DNA of 10,189 nucleotides from an uncultured Paracoccaceae bacterium (GTDB taxonomy: Bacteria; Pseudomonadota; Alphaproteobacteria; Rhodobacterales; Rhodobacteraceae). The notes beneath the pieces were generated by a model that saw nothing but the letters and a program-made list of their open reading frames with translations, made no database searches and had not been told where the DNA came from. How positions within the stretch are numbered: the first letter of the stretch is position 1; each line of letters begins with the position of its first letter. Made by a program: the position numbers and the translations under genes. Below, in pieces: positions 1 through 6,288 of this stretch. Location: contig CAJXHQ010000068.1 of assembly GCA_913054485.1 (NCBI GenBank), positions 1 through 10,189 of the forward strand. The letters run 5' to 3'.

Positions 1-1
1 C

Positions 2-1819
2 GAGACCGGCACTGTTCTGAAGATCAACACCAAGGAAAAGAAACTCTATTCCGCAGATGGCAGCGAAGAGCTGGTCGATATGGCCGGATCTTTCACCCCG
101 CAGAAGATGGAGTTCATGAAGGCGGGCGGCTCCTACGCCATCGTCTTTGGCAAGAAGCTGCAGACATTTGCCTGCGAAGCGCTGGGCATCGAGCTGAAGT
201 CGGCCTTTGCGCCGTCCAAGGAAATCAGCCACGAAGGCCAGGGGCTGACCGCGGTTGAAAAGATCTTCAACGCCAATGCCCGCGGCAACACGCCCGGCAA
301 GACCCTGCACGCCGGCTCTGACGTGCGGGTCGCCGTGAATATTGTCGGCTCGCAGGACACCACCGGCCTGATGACCATGCAGGAACTGGAAGCCATGGCA
401 GCGACCGTGGTGTCGCCCAGCGTGGACGGCGCCTATCAGTCGGGCTGCCACACCGCATCCGTTTGGGACCTGAAGGCTCAGGCCAATACCCCGCGCCTGA
501 TGAAGTTCATGAATGACTTCGGCCTGGTCACCGGCCGTGACCCCAAGGGCCAGTATCACGCGATGACCGACGTGATCCACAAGGTGCTGAACGACATCAC
601 CGTCAGCGACGCGGACATCATCATCGGCGGCGACAGCCACACCCGCATGTCCAAAGGCGTGGCCTTCGGCGCAGACTCCGGCACCGTGGCACTGGCGCTG
701 GCAACCGGTGAGGCGTCGATGCCGATCCCGGAAAGCGTCAAGGTGACCTTCACCGGCCAGATGGCCGATCACATGGACTTCCGCGACGTGGTGCATGCCA
801 CCCAGTCGCAAATGCTGGCACAGCACGGCGACAACGTCTTCCAGGGCCGCGTGATCGAAGTGCACATCGGCACATTGCTGGCGGACCAGGCCTTCACCTT
901 CACCGACTGGACCGCCGAGATGAAGGCAAAAGCCTCTGTCTGTATCTCGGATGACGCCACGCTGATCGGCTCTCTGGAGCTGGCCAAGGCGCGGATCCAG
1001 ATCATGGCGGACAAGGGCATGGAGCATGACAATGGCATGCTGGCCTCGCTGATCGCCAAGGCCGATGCGCGCATCGCCGAGGTGAAGTCCGGTGCAAAGC
1101 CCGCGCTGACCCCGGATGCCAACGCCAAGTACTTCGCTGAAGTGGTTGTTGACCTCGACCAGATCGTCGAGCCGATGATCGCCGACCCGGACGTCAACAA
1201 CGCTGATGTCTCCAAGCGCTACACCCATGACACCATCCGCCCGATCTCCTTCTACAAGGCAGAGAAGACCGTGGACCTGGGCTTTGTCGGCTCCTGCATG
1301 GTGCACAAGGGGGACGTGAAGATCGTCGCCCAGATGCTGCGCAACCTGGAAAAGGCCAACGGGTCCGTGTCTTTCAAGGCACCGCTGGTTGTGGCCGCCC
1401 CGACCTACAATATCATTGATGAGCTGAAGGCGGAAGGCGACTGGGAGATCCTGCAGAAATACTCCGGTTTCGAGTTTGACGACGCGGCGCCGAAAACCGC
1501 GGCGCGGACCGAGTATGAGAACATTCTCTATCTCGAACGCCCCGGCTGTAACTTGTGCATGGGCAACCAGGAAAAGGCCGCCAAGGGCGATACTGTTCTG
1601 GCCACCTCAACCCGCCTGTTCCAGGGCCGGGTTGTGGCCGATGCCCCCGAGAAGAAGGGTGAATCGCTGCTGGGGTCGACCCCGGTTGTGGTGCTCTCCG
1701 CGATCCTGGGCCGCACGCCCACGCTGGAAGAGTACAAGACCGCGGTGGAAGGCATTGACCTGACCAAGTTTACACCGCCGCTGGAGGTGCCTGGCACCAC
1801 CCGCTCGGCCCACTTCTAA
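2..1819 (+). CDS. acnB: Aconitate hydratase B (AcnB), C-terminal part
   Basis: Interconverts citrate and isocitrate in the TCA cycle in the cytoplasm; AcnB enzymes often also hydrate 2-methylaconitate. The reading frame is open from base 2, so the gene starts left of the window. The ATG at 80 is internal, because the codons before it (reading ETGTVLKINTKEKK) continue the swivel-domain sequence. 605 codons are present; from memory the family is about 860-930 residues. Visible family signatures are VGSQDTTG, SGCHTA and GGDSHTR. The three expected 4Fe-4S cysteines are present: one in GSCM (codon 1295-1297) and two in PGCNLCMGN (codons 1547-1549 and 1556-1558). ATSTR near the C-terminus matches the substrate-binding arginine region. 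The frame is intact to the TAA at 1817-1819 and is followed by a terminator, so this looks like a normal housekeeping gene. Confidence 0.97.
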   Translation, partial: ETGTVLKINTKEKKLYSADGSEELVDMAGSFTPQKMEFMKAGGSYAIVFGKKLQTFACEALGIELKSAFAPSKEISHEGQGLTAVEKIFNANARGNTPGKTLHAGSDVRVAVNIVGSQDTTGLMTMQELEAMAATVVSPSVDGAYQSGCHTASVWDLKAQANTPRLMKFMNDFGLVTGRDPKGQYHAMTDVIHKVLNDITVSDADIIIGGDSHTRMSKGVAFGADSGTVALALATGEASMPIPESVKVTFTGQMADHMDFRDVVHATQSQMLAQHGDNVFQGRVIEVHIGTLLADQAFTFTDWTAEMKAKASVCISDDATLIGSLELAKARIQIMADKGMEHDNGMLASLIAKADARIAEVKSGAKPALTPDANAKYFAEVVVDLDQIVEPMIADPDVNNADVSKRYTHDTIRPISFYKAEKTVDLGFVGSCMVHKGDVKIVAQMLRNLEKANGSVSFKAPLVVAAPTYNIIDELKAEGDWEILQKYSGFEFDDAAPKTAARTEYENILYLERPGCNLCMGNQEKAAKGDTVLATSTRLFQGRVVADAPEKKGESLLGSTPVVVLSAILGRTPTLEEYKTAVEGIDLTKFTPPLEVPGTTRSAHF

Positions 1820-1838
1820 GGCTGATCTGATCTGAACC

Positions 1839-1875
1839 AAAAGGGGCGCCTTCCTGATCGGGAAGGCGCCCTTTT
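1839..1875 (+). terminator. Rho-independent terminator of acnB
   Basis: Starting 19 bases after the acnB stop codon, the arm 1839-1854 (AAAAGGGGCGCCTTCC) pairs with 1861-1875 (GGAAGGCGCCCTTTT) around the 6-base loop TGATCG. One C is unpaired in the left arm. The right arm ends in a T-run at 1872-1875. The flanking A-run and T-run make it potentially bidirectional, but its position fits termination of acnB. Confidence 0.9.
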
Positions 1876-1886
1876 CCGTTGTTGCT

Positions 1887-2170
1887 TATCAAGCACCACT
1901 GCGAGGAAACCGCATTTTTATCAAACCTCCGCTGCAGGCCTGGCTGTGAGGGGCGGAATTGCGCTTTCCTTGCGCCAGATCACTATCGGCGCTGCGCAGG
2001 GTGGCGCCGGAGGGCGTGCGCGGGTTCGATATCCACGGTCAGGCAGAAATGGACATCACCTTTGACACGCCAGGTGTCTGCGGTGTGCGCTGCCGGGTGT
2101 AAGGGCGCCACGGTTTGGTGATGGGGGTTGGTTGGCCTATTCGCGTGGCCGGCCCAGGCAGGGACCGGCC
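1887..2170 (+). pseudogene. Decayed pseudoazurin-like (cupredoxin) gene relic
   Basis: No intact gene lies between the acnB terminator and 2220. However, the frame whose codons begin at positions divisible by three (for example GTG at 2001) resembles pseudoazurin, a small periplasmic blue-copper electron carrier. Readable pieces, in order, are RIFIKPPLQAWL, a TGA at 1947-1949, GAELRFP, VAPEGVRGF (2001 on), MDITFDTPGVCGVRC, a TAA, then RHGLVMGVGWPIRV. In pseudoazurins the matching pieces are roughly FEPA, PGDTVRF, MIPEGVEPF, TVTEPGAYGVKC and PHxAMGMVGLVVV. The cysteine ligand is kept. The first histidine ligand region reads SALRR instead of HNVES, and the Cys-x-x-His spacing is disrupted by the second stop. 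No start codon, ribosome binding site or signal peptide is evident. The assignment rests on recalled family sequence and is moderate; the region could also be non-coding. Confidence 0.45.
2147..2170. repeat. Inverted repeat / possible hairpin
   Basis: GGCCGGCCC (2147-2155) pairs with GGG-A-CCGGCC (2161-2170) around the loop AGGCA, leaving one bulged A. It lies at the 3' end of the pseudoazurin-like relic. No T-run follows on either strand (TCTTCCCC on +), so it is at best a weak terminator or a transcript-end structure. Confidence 0.4.
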
Positions 2171-2219
2171 TCTTCCCCTCACGCAGTGCGGGTTACCGTG
2201 CCCGCGCGGCCGTTGATCA

Positions 2220-2558
2220 TCACCGGCCAAAATAACGGCGCTGTTCAGGATCCTGAAGCACTACGGCGAGGCGCTGGGCAAGGCTCGCGGAAGGGCAGCA
2301 GCCCAGCAGCGCCGCGGTGAGCTCGTCCGGGTTCTTTTTCAGGAAACCCATTACCTTGCCGGCGGCTGCTTCGGGGCTGGAAATTGCCACCAGCGACAGC
2401 ATATGCAGACCCACTATGGGAGTAGGGTCTTCTGTCATCCGCTCCGCCTCGCGGTCCAGCATTCCGTGGCGGTGGCCGCAGCCCAGAGCGGCCTTGAGCA
2501 CGAAGGGTTTGCCGTCCGTCAAGCCGTGCCGGATCCCGTCGTCATCATAGCGGTGCAT
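2220..2558 (-). pseudogene. Unrecognised frame, probable degenerate continuation of the MttB-like relic
   Basis: A 112-codon open frame from an ATG at 2558 to a TGA at 2220-2222, with codon usage like the real genes around it. I do not recognise the product. It is in exactly the same frame as the MttB-like fragment upstream (414 bases, 138 codons, between the two ATGs). The only stop between them is the TAA at 2619-2621, so the two may be halves of one gene broken by a nonsense mutation. The stretch before and after its ATG (NCSRYMH ... GIRHGLTD) can be loosely laid over the MttB pattern of NTxYA followed by TTKHVGTSFT, but identity is low. No Shine-Dalgarno sequence precedes the ATG at 2558. 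The alternative is a small, independent hypothetical protein. The C-terminal half looks helical and has no signal peptide. Confidence 0.35.
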
Positions 2559-2618
2559 GTATCGGCTACAGTTTTGTCGCCACTGTGACGGCCAGAGACG
2601 CCCGTGCGGGACTGGACC

Positions 2619-2972
2619 TTACGGCTGGATGCCGTCGCTGGCGTCCACAGTCCGCATCAGTCTGAAGAGATCATTCAGCGTCGAACCCCGGAACGCCCTG
2701 CTATCGGCTTCCAGTACCTGCACGGCCGCGCCGCCGGGGCCGGCTTCGATACCGCGCTCGCTGTTGAAACCGGGTAGTTTCACCTTTTTGCAGGCCTTGG
2801 CGATCATGTCATCTGCCAAGGCGCGCGGGAAGGTGATGCGCCCGTCCGGGCGCTCAGCCGCGCGATTGTCCAGTGCCAGCTTGCGGATATCCTTTGGCGC
2901 ACCGGAGACGCCGATCCGTTCGAGGATCTCAAAGGCAGCCTCTGTGATTTGCTCCTGTTTGCTCTCGCTCAT
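2619..2972 (-). pseudogene. Truncated trimethylamine-methyltransferase (MttB) family gene, N-terminal fragment
   Basis: The 117-codon frame matches the N-terminal part of MttB-family corrinoid-dependent methyltransferases, which take methyl groups from trimethylamine, glycine betaine or other quaternary amines. Recognisable segments are AFEILERIGV near residues 14-23, PDGRITFPRALADDM near 42-56, GGAAVQVLEADSRAFRGST near 79-97, and DLFRLMRTVDASDGIQ just before the stop. In full-length proteins of about 500 residues this last segment continues into the TIM-barrel core. Here a TAA at 2619-2621 follows it, so the core is missing and the fragment cannot be active. Members usually have some 40 more residues before the first helix, so the 5' end may also be eroded. 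There is no good ribosome binding site before ATG 2972. The gene diverges from the iclR-like regulator, with 116 bases between them. Confidence 0.65.
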
Positions 2973-3076
2973 GGCAGGAAGCTGAGGAGTGGAGATGGCT
3001 GCCTGGCGCGGAGGGGCACTGCTGAGTACCGCTTGCTGTCTGGCGGCCTGAACTGTTACTGTCGCCCCGCGGCGGC

Positions 3077-3083
3077 AGGGAGG
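3077..3083 (+). promoter_or_regulatory. Ribosome binding site fixing the GTG start of the IclR-like gene
   Basis: AGGGAGG lies 5 bases before GTG 3089-3091. The ATG at 3087-3089 is out of frame and meets a stop within three codons, so the GTG is the start. Confidence 0.7.
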
Positions 3084-3088
3084 CCAAT

Positions 3089-3934
3089 GTGCTGAAAGAA
3101 AACAGGTCTCTGGACCGGGGTTTGCTGGTTCTGGAAACGGTTGCCCGCAACCGCGCTATGTCGCTGGCTGATATCCACCGCGCGACCGGGTTGCCGAAGT
3201 CGACGCTGCGGCGGCTGCTGGCAACGCTGATTGCGCGCCGCTTCGTGCGCCGCTCGATGGCGGACCAGCTTTACCGTGCCACTGCCGGGCTGCCGGACAG
3301 CTCCATCGGGCCTGCACCTGCGGGGCAGGCACTGTTTGCCGATGTGGCGCTGGCCCATGCGCTGGAGATGACCCGGCGGCTAGGCTGGCCTTCGGATATC
3401 CAGCTTTTTGAGGGCCGCTGGCTGAGGGTGGTGGAATCCACCCGGCCTGCCAGCCCGTTCACCCTGCACGGTGTGCACATTGACTTGCGGGTGAACCTCT
3501 TCGGATCAGCGGCGGGGCTGGCCTGCCTGAGCCGTATGGGCCTGCCGCGAGTGAAGACTCTGTTCGAAGCGTTGGAGGCTGACCCGCTTATCGGCGCGGA
3601 TTTCCAGCCGCGCCGTTTCGGGCTGACCTGGGAGGCTCTCGAGGCGCATCTGGAGAGGACACGCCAGGCCGGATACGGCGCGCGGCTGCCGAATTTTACC
3701 GGCAAACGGGCCACATTTGACAACCTCTCTGCCATAGCCCTGCCGCTCTGCCGGGAGGGGGAGATCTGCGGGGCCATATCACTGCTCTGGCCCCGCACGC
3801 TGATGGCGGCGGAGGATTTTGCCGTCAAGTACCTCGCTGACTTTACCGCCACTGCGGTGCAGATAGAGGCTGACCTGGACAGGTTCTCTGCCGACACCCG
3901 CGCGCTGCTCAGAGACCCAGAGCGTCCGACATAG
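3089..3934 (+). CDS. IclR-family transcriptional regulator
   Basis: A 281-residue DNA-binding regulator, slightly above the usual IclR length of about 250-270. The winged helix-turn-helix is at residues 5-70: RSLDRGLLVLETVARN, then the helix-turn-helix MSLADIHRATGLPKSTLRRLLATL (residues 24-47), then the wing ending at LYRATAG. The C-terminal half is the GAF-like effector domain, with the typical GSAAGLACLS and the late LSAIALPLCREGEICGAISLLWP (about residues 213-235). Known IclR proteins sense small carboxylates or aromatic acids and often control neighbouring catabolic genes; the ligand here is unknown. It diverges from the decayed mttB-like gene and converges on the sulfatase/TRAP operon. 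Its last 26 bases overlap the end of the short-chain dehydrogenase gene. The GTG start is supported by a strong ribosome binding site. Confidence 0.9.
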   Translation: MLKENRSLDRGLLVLETVARNRAMSLADIHRATGLPKSTLRRLLATLIARRFVRRSMADQLYRATAGLPDSSIGPAPAGQALFADVALAHALEMTRRLGWPSDIQLFEGRWLRVVESTRPASPFTLHGVHIDLRVNLFGSAAGLACLSRMGLPRVKTLFEALEADPLIGADFQPRRFGLTWEALEAHLERTRQAGYGARLPNFTGKRATFDNLSAIALPLCREGEICGAISLLWPRTLMAAEDFAVKYLADFTATAVQIEADLDRFSADTRALLRDPERPT

Positions 3935-4673
3935 CCATCGCAGACATGCCACCGTCGATACAGACGTCGATGCCCTTCAGCCAGCGGCTGCCCGGGCCGG
4001 CCAGGAAGGCAATCACCTCGGCGACCTCCTCTGGAGTCCCAGCCCGCCCGGCGCGGGCGACGTTCTTGGCCATCTTCTCGCCAAAGGCGGCGGCGAAGTC
4101 CTCCAGTATGCCGGTGCTGACCGCCGCCGGGCTGGCCGAGTTCATCCGCAGACCCATGCCTGTCATCCGTTCAGTCTGGGCCATGGTCCAGACGATCACC
4201 GCCTCTTTCGACAGGTTGTAGGCGCGGATGTGGCCGATGCCGCGTTCTGCGATAAAGGCTTCCAGCTGTTCGGGGCTGTCCAGCGCCATCAGCGCCTTCA
4301 CCTCGTCCAGGTTGTCGCGCCACTGGGCTCCGGCGCGGGACGCGGTGTTCACGATGGCAGCACCTTCGGCGAGCTTCGGCAGCATGGCTTCGGTGAAGGC
4401 CACAAGGCCAAGGTAGTTCACCGCCAGGATCACTTTTTCCGGCCCCTCGCGCGGTGGCAGGCCCGCGTTGCTGATCAGGCAGTCGAACGGCCCCTCGGCC
4501 TGTTCGGCTGCGGCGGCCATAGAGGCCGGGTCCGACATGTCTGTCTTGATCCAGACATCCGCATCCGCCGGTTCGTTGATGTCAAAAGCGGTGACGTGAT
4601 AGCCCTTGGCCTTCAGCTTCTGAACGGTGAGCGCGCCAATGCCGGTGGCGCCGCCTGTAATGGCTGCTTTCAT
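3909..4673 (-). CDS. SDR-family alcohol dehydrogenase, coniferyl-alcohol dehydrogenase/3-alpha-HSD-like
   Basis: A classical short-chain dehydrogenase/reductase of 254 residues (the usual length), cytoplasmic and NAD-dependent. The nucleotide-binding motif TGGATGIG is at residues 6-13. Asp31 at the end of beta-2 favours NAD(H) over NADP(H). NAG is at 69-71, and the catalytic set is Asn86, Ser112, Tyr152 and Lys156 (YNLSK). The pattern NYLGL, then GAQW, a long insert before YNLSKEAVIVW, then SRWLKGIDVCIDGG, resembles CalA coniferyl-alcohol dehydrogenase and 3-alpha-hydroxysteroid dehydrogenases as I recall them, so oxidation of an alcohol is likely. The exact substrate cannot be read from sequence. 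It is the last gene of the operon, 12 bases after the aldehyde dehydrogenase, which suggests it makes that enzyme's aldehyde substrate. The ATG at 4673 has AAGGAGA upstream. Its end overlaps the iclR-like gene on the opposite strand. Confidence 0.9.
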   Translation of the reverse strand: MKAAITGGATGIGALTVQKLKAKGYHVTAFDINEPADADVWIKTDMSDPASMAAAAEQAEGPFDCLISNAGLPPREGPEKVILAVNYLGLVAFTEAMLPKLAEGAAIVNTASRAGAQWRDNLDEVKALMALDSPEQLEAFIAERGIGHIRAYNLSKEAVIVWTMAQTERMTGMGLRMNSASPAAVSTGILEDFAAAFGEKMAKNVARAGRAGTPEEVAEVIAFLAGPGSRWLKGIDVCIDGGMSAMAMSDALGL

Positions 4674-4680
4674 GGTGTAA

Positions 4681-4687
4681 TCTCCTT
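4681..4687 (-). promoter_or_regulatory. Ribosome binding site of the SDR gene overlapping the upstream stop codon
   Basis: On the - strand AAGGAGA lies 7 bases before ATG 4673. It shares two bases with the TAA (4686-4688) of the aldehyde dehydrogenase gene, an arrangement that fits translational coupling of the two dehydrogenases. Confidence 0.7.
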
Positions 4688-6173
4688 AGATCAGGAAGCC
4701 CGAGGGGCCGGAAATGCAATGCGCTTCGGTAAAGGCCAGGACGCCGTCGCGGCCCATGTTGCGGCCGATGCCGGATTGTTTGAAACCGCCGAAGGGGCCA
4801 AGCCCGTCCTGCACGCTGGGCCCGTGGCCGTTGAGATAGGTATAGCCCGCCTCGATCTGGCGGCTGATATGTTTGGCGCGGTCCACGTCCTCGGTCCAGA
4901 CCGAAGAGCACAGGCCAAAGATACTGTCATTGGCCATCTCGATGGCCTCAGCCTCGGTGCGGAATTTCAGGATCGGCAGGGCAGGGCCGAACTGTTCGTC
5001 CTTCACGATCGACAGTGCAGGATCCGCGTCATAGACCAGCGCGGGCCTCTGGAAGTAGCCGCCGCCATTGTACAGCGCCTCGTCCGGCACCTGGCCGCAT
5101 TCGCGCACATCCGCGCCCTTGGCGCGGGCTTCGGCGATCATGCCGGTGACCACTTTCAGCTGTTTGGCGTTGTTGACCGGCCCCATTGTGGTTTCAGGCA
5201 AGAGCCCGTCGCCGATCACCGCCCGCTCGCAGGCGGCGGTGAAGCCGTCGACCACCTCGTCATAGCGGCTTTCGTGCACATACATCCGTTTCAGCGCCAT
5301 GCAGATCTGCCCGGAGGAGCCGAAGGCCCCCCAGTAGAGCTTCTGGAAGGTTTCCTCGTTCAGCTTGGCGTCCTGCAGGATCAGCCCTGCGTCATTGCCG
5401 CCCAGCTCCAGCGTCACGGGGGTGATATTGCGCGCGGCGACCTGCATCACGTGGCGGCCGATATCAACGGAACCGGTGAAGTTCACCTTGCGCACCAGCG
5501 GGTGGCCGATCAGCGGATCACCAATGCGGCTGGCGGATCCGGTGAGGATGTTCACCACCCCCGGCGGCAGCATTTTGGCAATCATTTGCAGCGTGATGGA
5601 CGGCACCAGGGCCGAGTTGGCCGAGGGTTTCACCACAACCGTATTGCCCGCCACCAGCGCCTGCGGCAGCTTGCAGCCGAGGATCGCCAGCGGCCAGTTC
5701 CACGGCACCACCAGCGCGGCGACACCGCGCGGTTGGCGGTGGACCAGCGTGTCCAGCATCGGGCCTTGGATTTCCTCGTCGCGGTCCAGCGCCTCGCCGA
5801 AATCGGCGGCCTGTTCGAAACGGATGCCGATCCGTGAGATCTCGATCATGGTTTCGCGGGTGATCTTGCCGTGCTCGCGGGTGAACAGGCGCGAGCGTTC
5901 GGCCAGTTCGGCCTCGTCTCCGGTCAGCGCTTCGGCGACTTTGCGCAGCATGGCGGCACGTTCGCCATAGCTGAGCCGCGACCAGCTTTTGAAAGCGCCC
6001 TGTGCAGCCTGCACGGCGGATTCCACGTCATTTTCCGTGGCCGCGGCTGCCTGCCCCACCAGTTCCGTCGGGCGGGCGGGGTTGTAAATCTCGTAAAGAC
6101 CGCCATCCGAAGCGGGGCGGGCTTCACCGCCAATGAACAAGCCTGTGGTAACAGTGGCGTCGGCACCCTGCAT
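4686..6173 (-). CDS. NAD(P)-dependent aldehyde dehydrogenase (ALDH superfamily)
   Basis: Oxidises an aldehyde to the carboxylic acid in the cytoplasm. The chosen start gives 495 residues, normal for the family. The N-terminal strand LFIGGEARPA is at residues 12-21. PWNWP (157-161) carries the oxyanion Asn159, and VVKPS (180-184) carries the cofactor-binding lysine. FTGS is at 232-235. The general base Glu256 is in LELGGN, and the nucleophile Cys291 is in GSSGQICMALKR. The C-terminal motifs EQFGPALPI and GPFGGFKQSGIGR are complete, so it looks active. LELGGND rather than the common LELGGKSP suggests a less typical subgroup; substrate class is not assigned. Start choice: the frame stays open up to a GTG at 6266, but that codon lies inside a hairpin with no usable ribosome binding site. 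ATG 6173 has GGAG 9 bases upstream. It follows the TAXI binding-protein gene and is coupled to the SDR gene. Confidence 0.92.
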   Translation of the reverse strand: MQGADATVTTGLFIGGEARPASDGGLYEIYNPARPTELVGQAAAATENDVESAVQAAQGAFKSWSRLSYGERAAMLRKVAEALTGDEAELAERSRLFTREHGKITRETMIEISRIGIRFEQAADFGEALDRDEEIQGPMLDTLVHRQPRGVAALVVPWNWPLAILGCKLPQALVAGNTVVVKPSANSALVPSITLQMIAKMLPPGVVNILTGSASRIGDPLIGHPLVRKVNFTGSVDIGRHVMQVAARNITPVTLELGGNDAGLILQDAKLNEETFQKLYWGAFGSSGQICMALKRMYVHESRYDEVVDGFTAACERAVIGDGLLPETTMGPVNNAKQLKVVTGMIAEARAKGADVRECGQVPDEALYNGGGYFQRPALVYDADPALSIVKDEQFGPALPILKFRTEAEAIEMANDSIFGLCSSVWTEDVDRAKHISRQIEAGYTYLNGHGPSVQDGLGPFGGFKQSGIGRNMGRDGVLAFTEAHCISGPSGFLI

Positions 6174-6182
6174 GATCGGTAA

Positions 6183-6186
6183 CTCC
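6183..6186 (-). promoter_or_regulatory. Ribosome binding site supporting the ALDH start at 6173
   Basis: GGAG on the - strand, 9 bases before ATG 6173. It favours this start over the upstream in-frame GTG at 6266, where the nearest purine-rich sequence is two bases away and buried in a stem. Confidence 0.5.
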
Positions 6187-6248
6187 GGTTTGTGAATTTT
6201 CGCCAGTTCTGCCGTCAGAACGGCGGCAGCTGCTGCCCCTGGCGGGGG

Positions 6249-6276
6249 AACGGAGGGCGCAGTCACGCCCTCCGTT
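6249..6276 (-). promoter_or_regulatory. Intercistronic hairpin between the TAXI binding-protein and ALDH genes
   Basis: A perfect 11-bp inverted repeat: AACGGAGGGCG (6249-6259) and CGCCCTCCGTT (6266-6276) around a 6-base loop. It begins 12 bases after the binding-protein stop codon in the direction of the operon. On the - strand it is followed by TTCCCCC rather than a T-run. It therefore looks more like an mRNA-stabilising or partially terminating hairpin than a full terminator. Such structures commonly follow binding-protein genes and keep their mRNA more abundant than that of downstream genes. On the + strand it is followed by TTTT and could stop antisense transcription. Confidence 0.65.
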
Positions 6277-6288
6277 TTAGCCGGGTCC

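Noticed and set aside
1879..2121. 80-codon + strand open frame after the acnB terminator
   Set aside because: It has no ribosome binding site and a Cys/Arg-rich product. A different frame over the same bases carries the cupredoxin-like signal.
3033..3061. Possible promoter TTGCTG, 17 bases, TTACTG before the iclR-like gene
   Set aside because: The -10 match is poor, and such weak matches are common by chance; not enough to call.
4230..5837. 535-codon + strand open frame opposite the ALDH and SDR genes
   Set aside because: Its translation is rich in His, Gln, Arg and Gly with no family resemblance. It is the antisense shadow of two genes with complete catalytic motifs in high-GC DNA.
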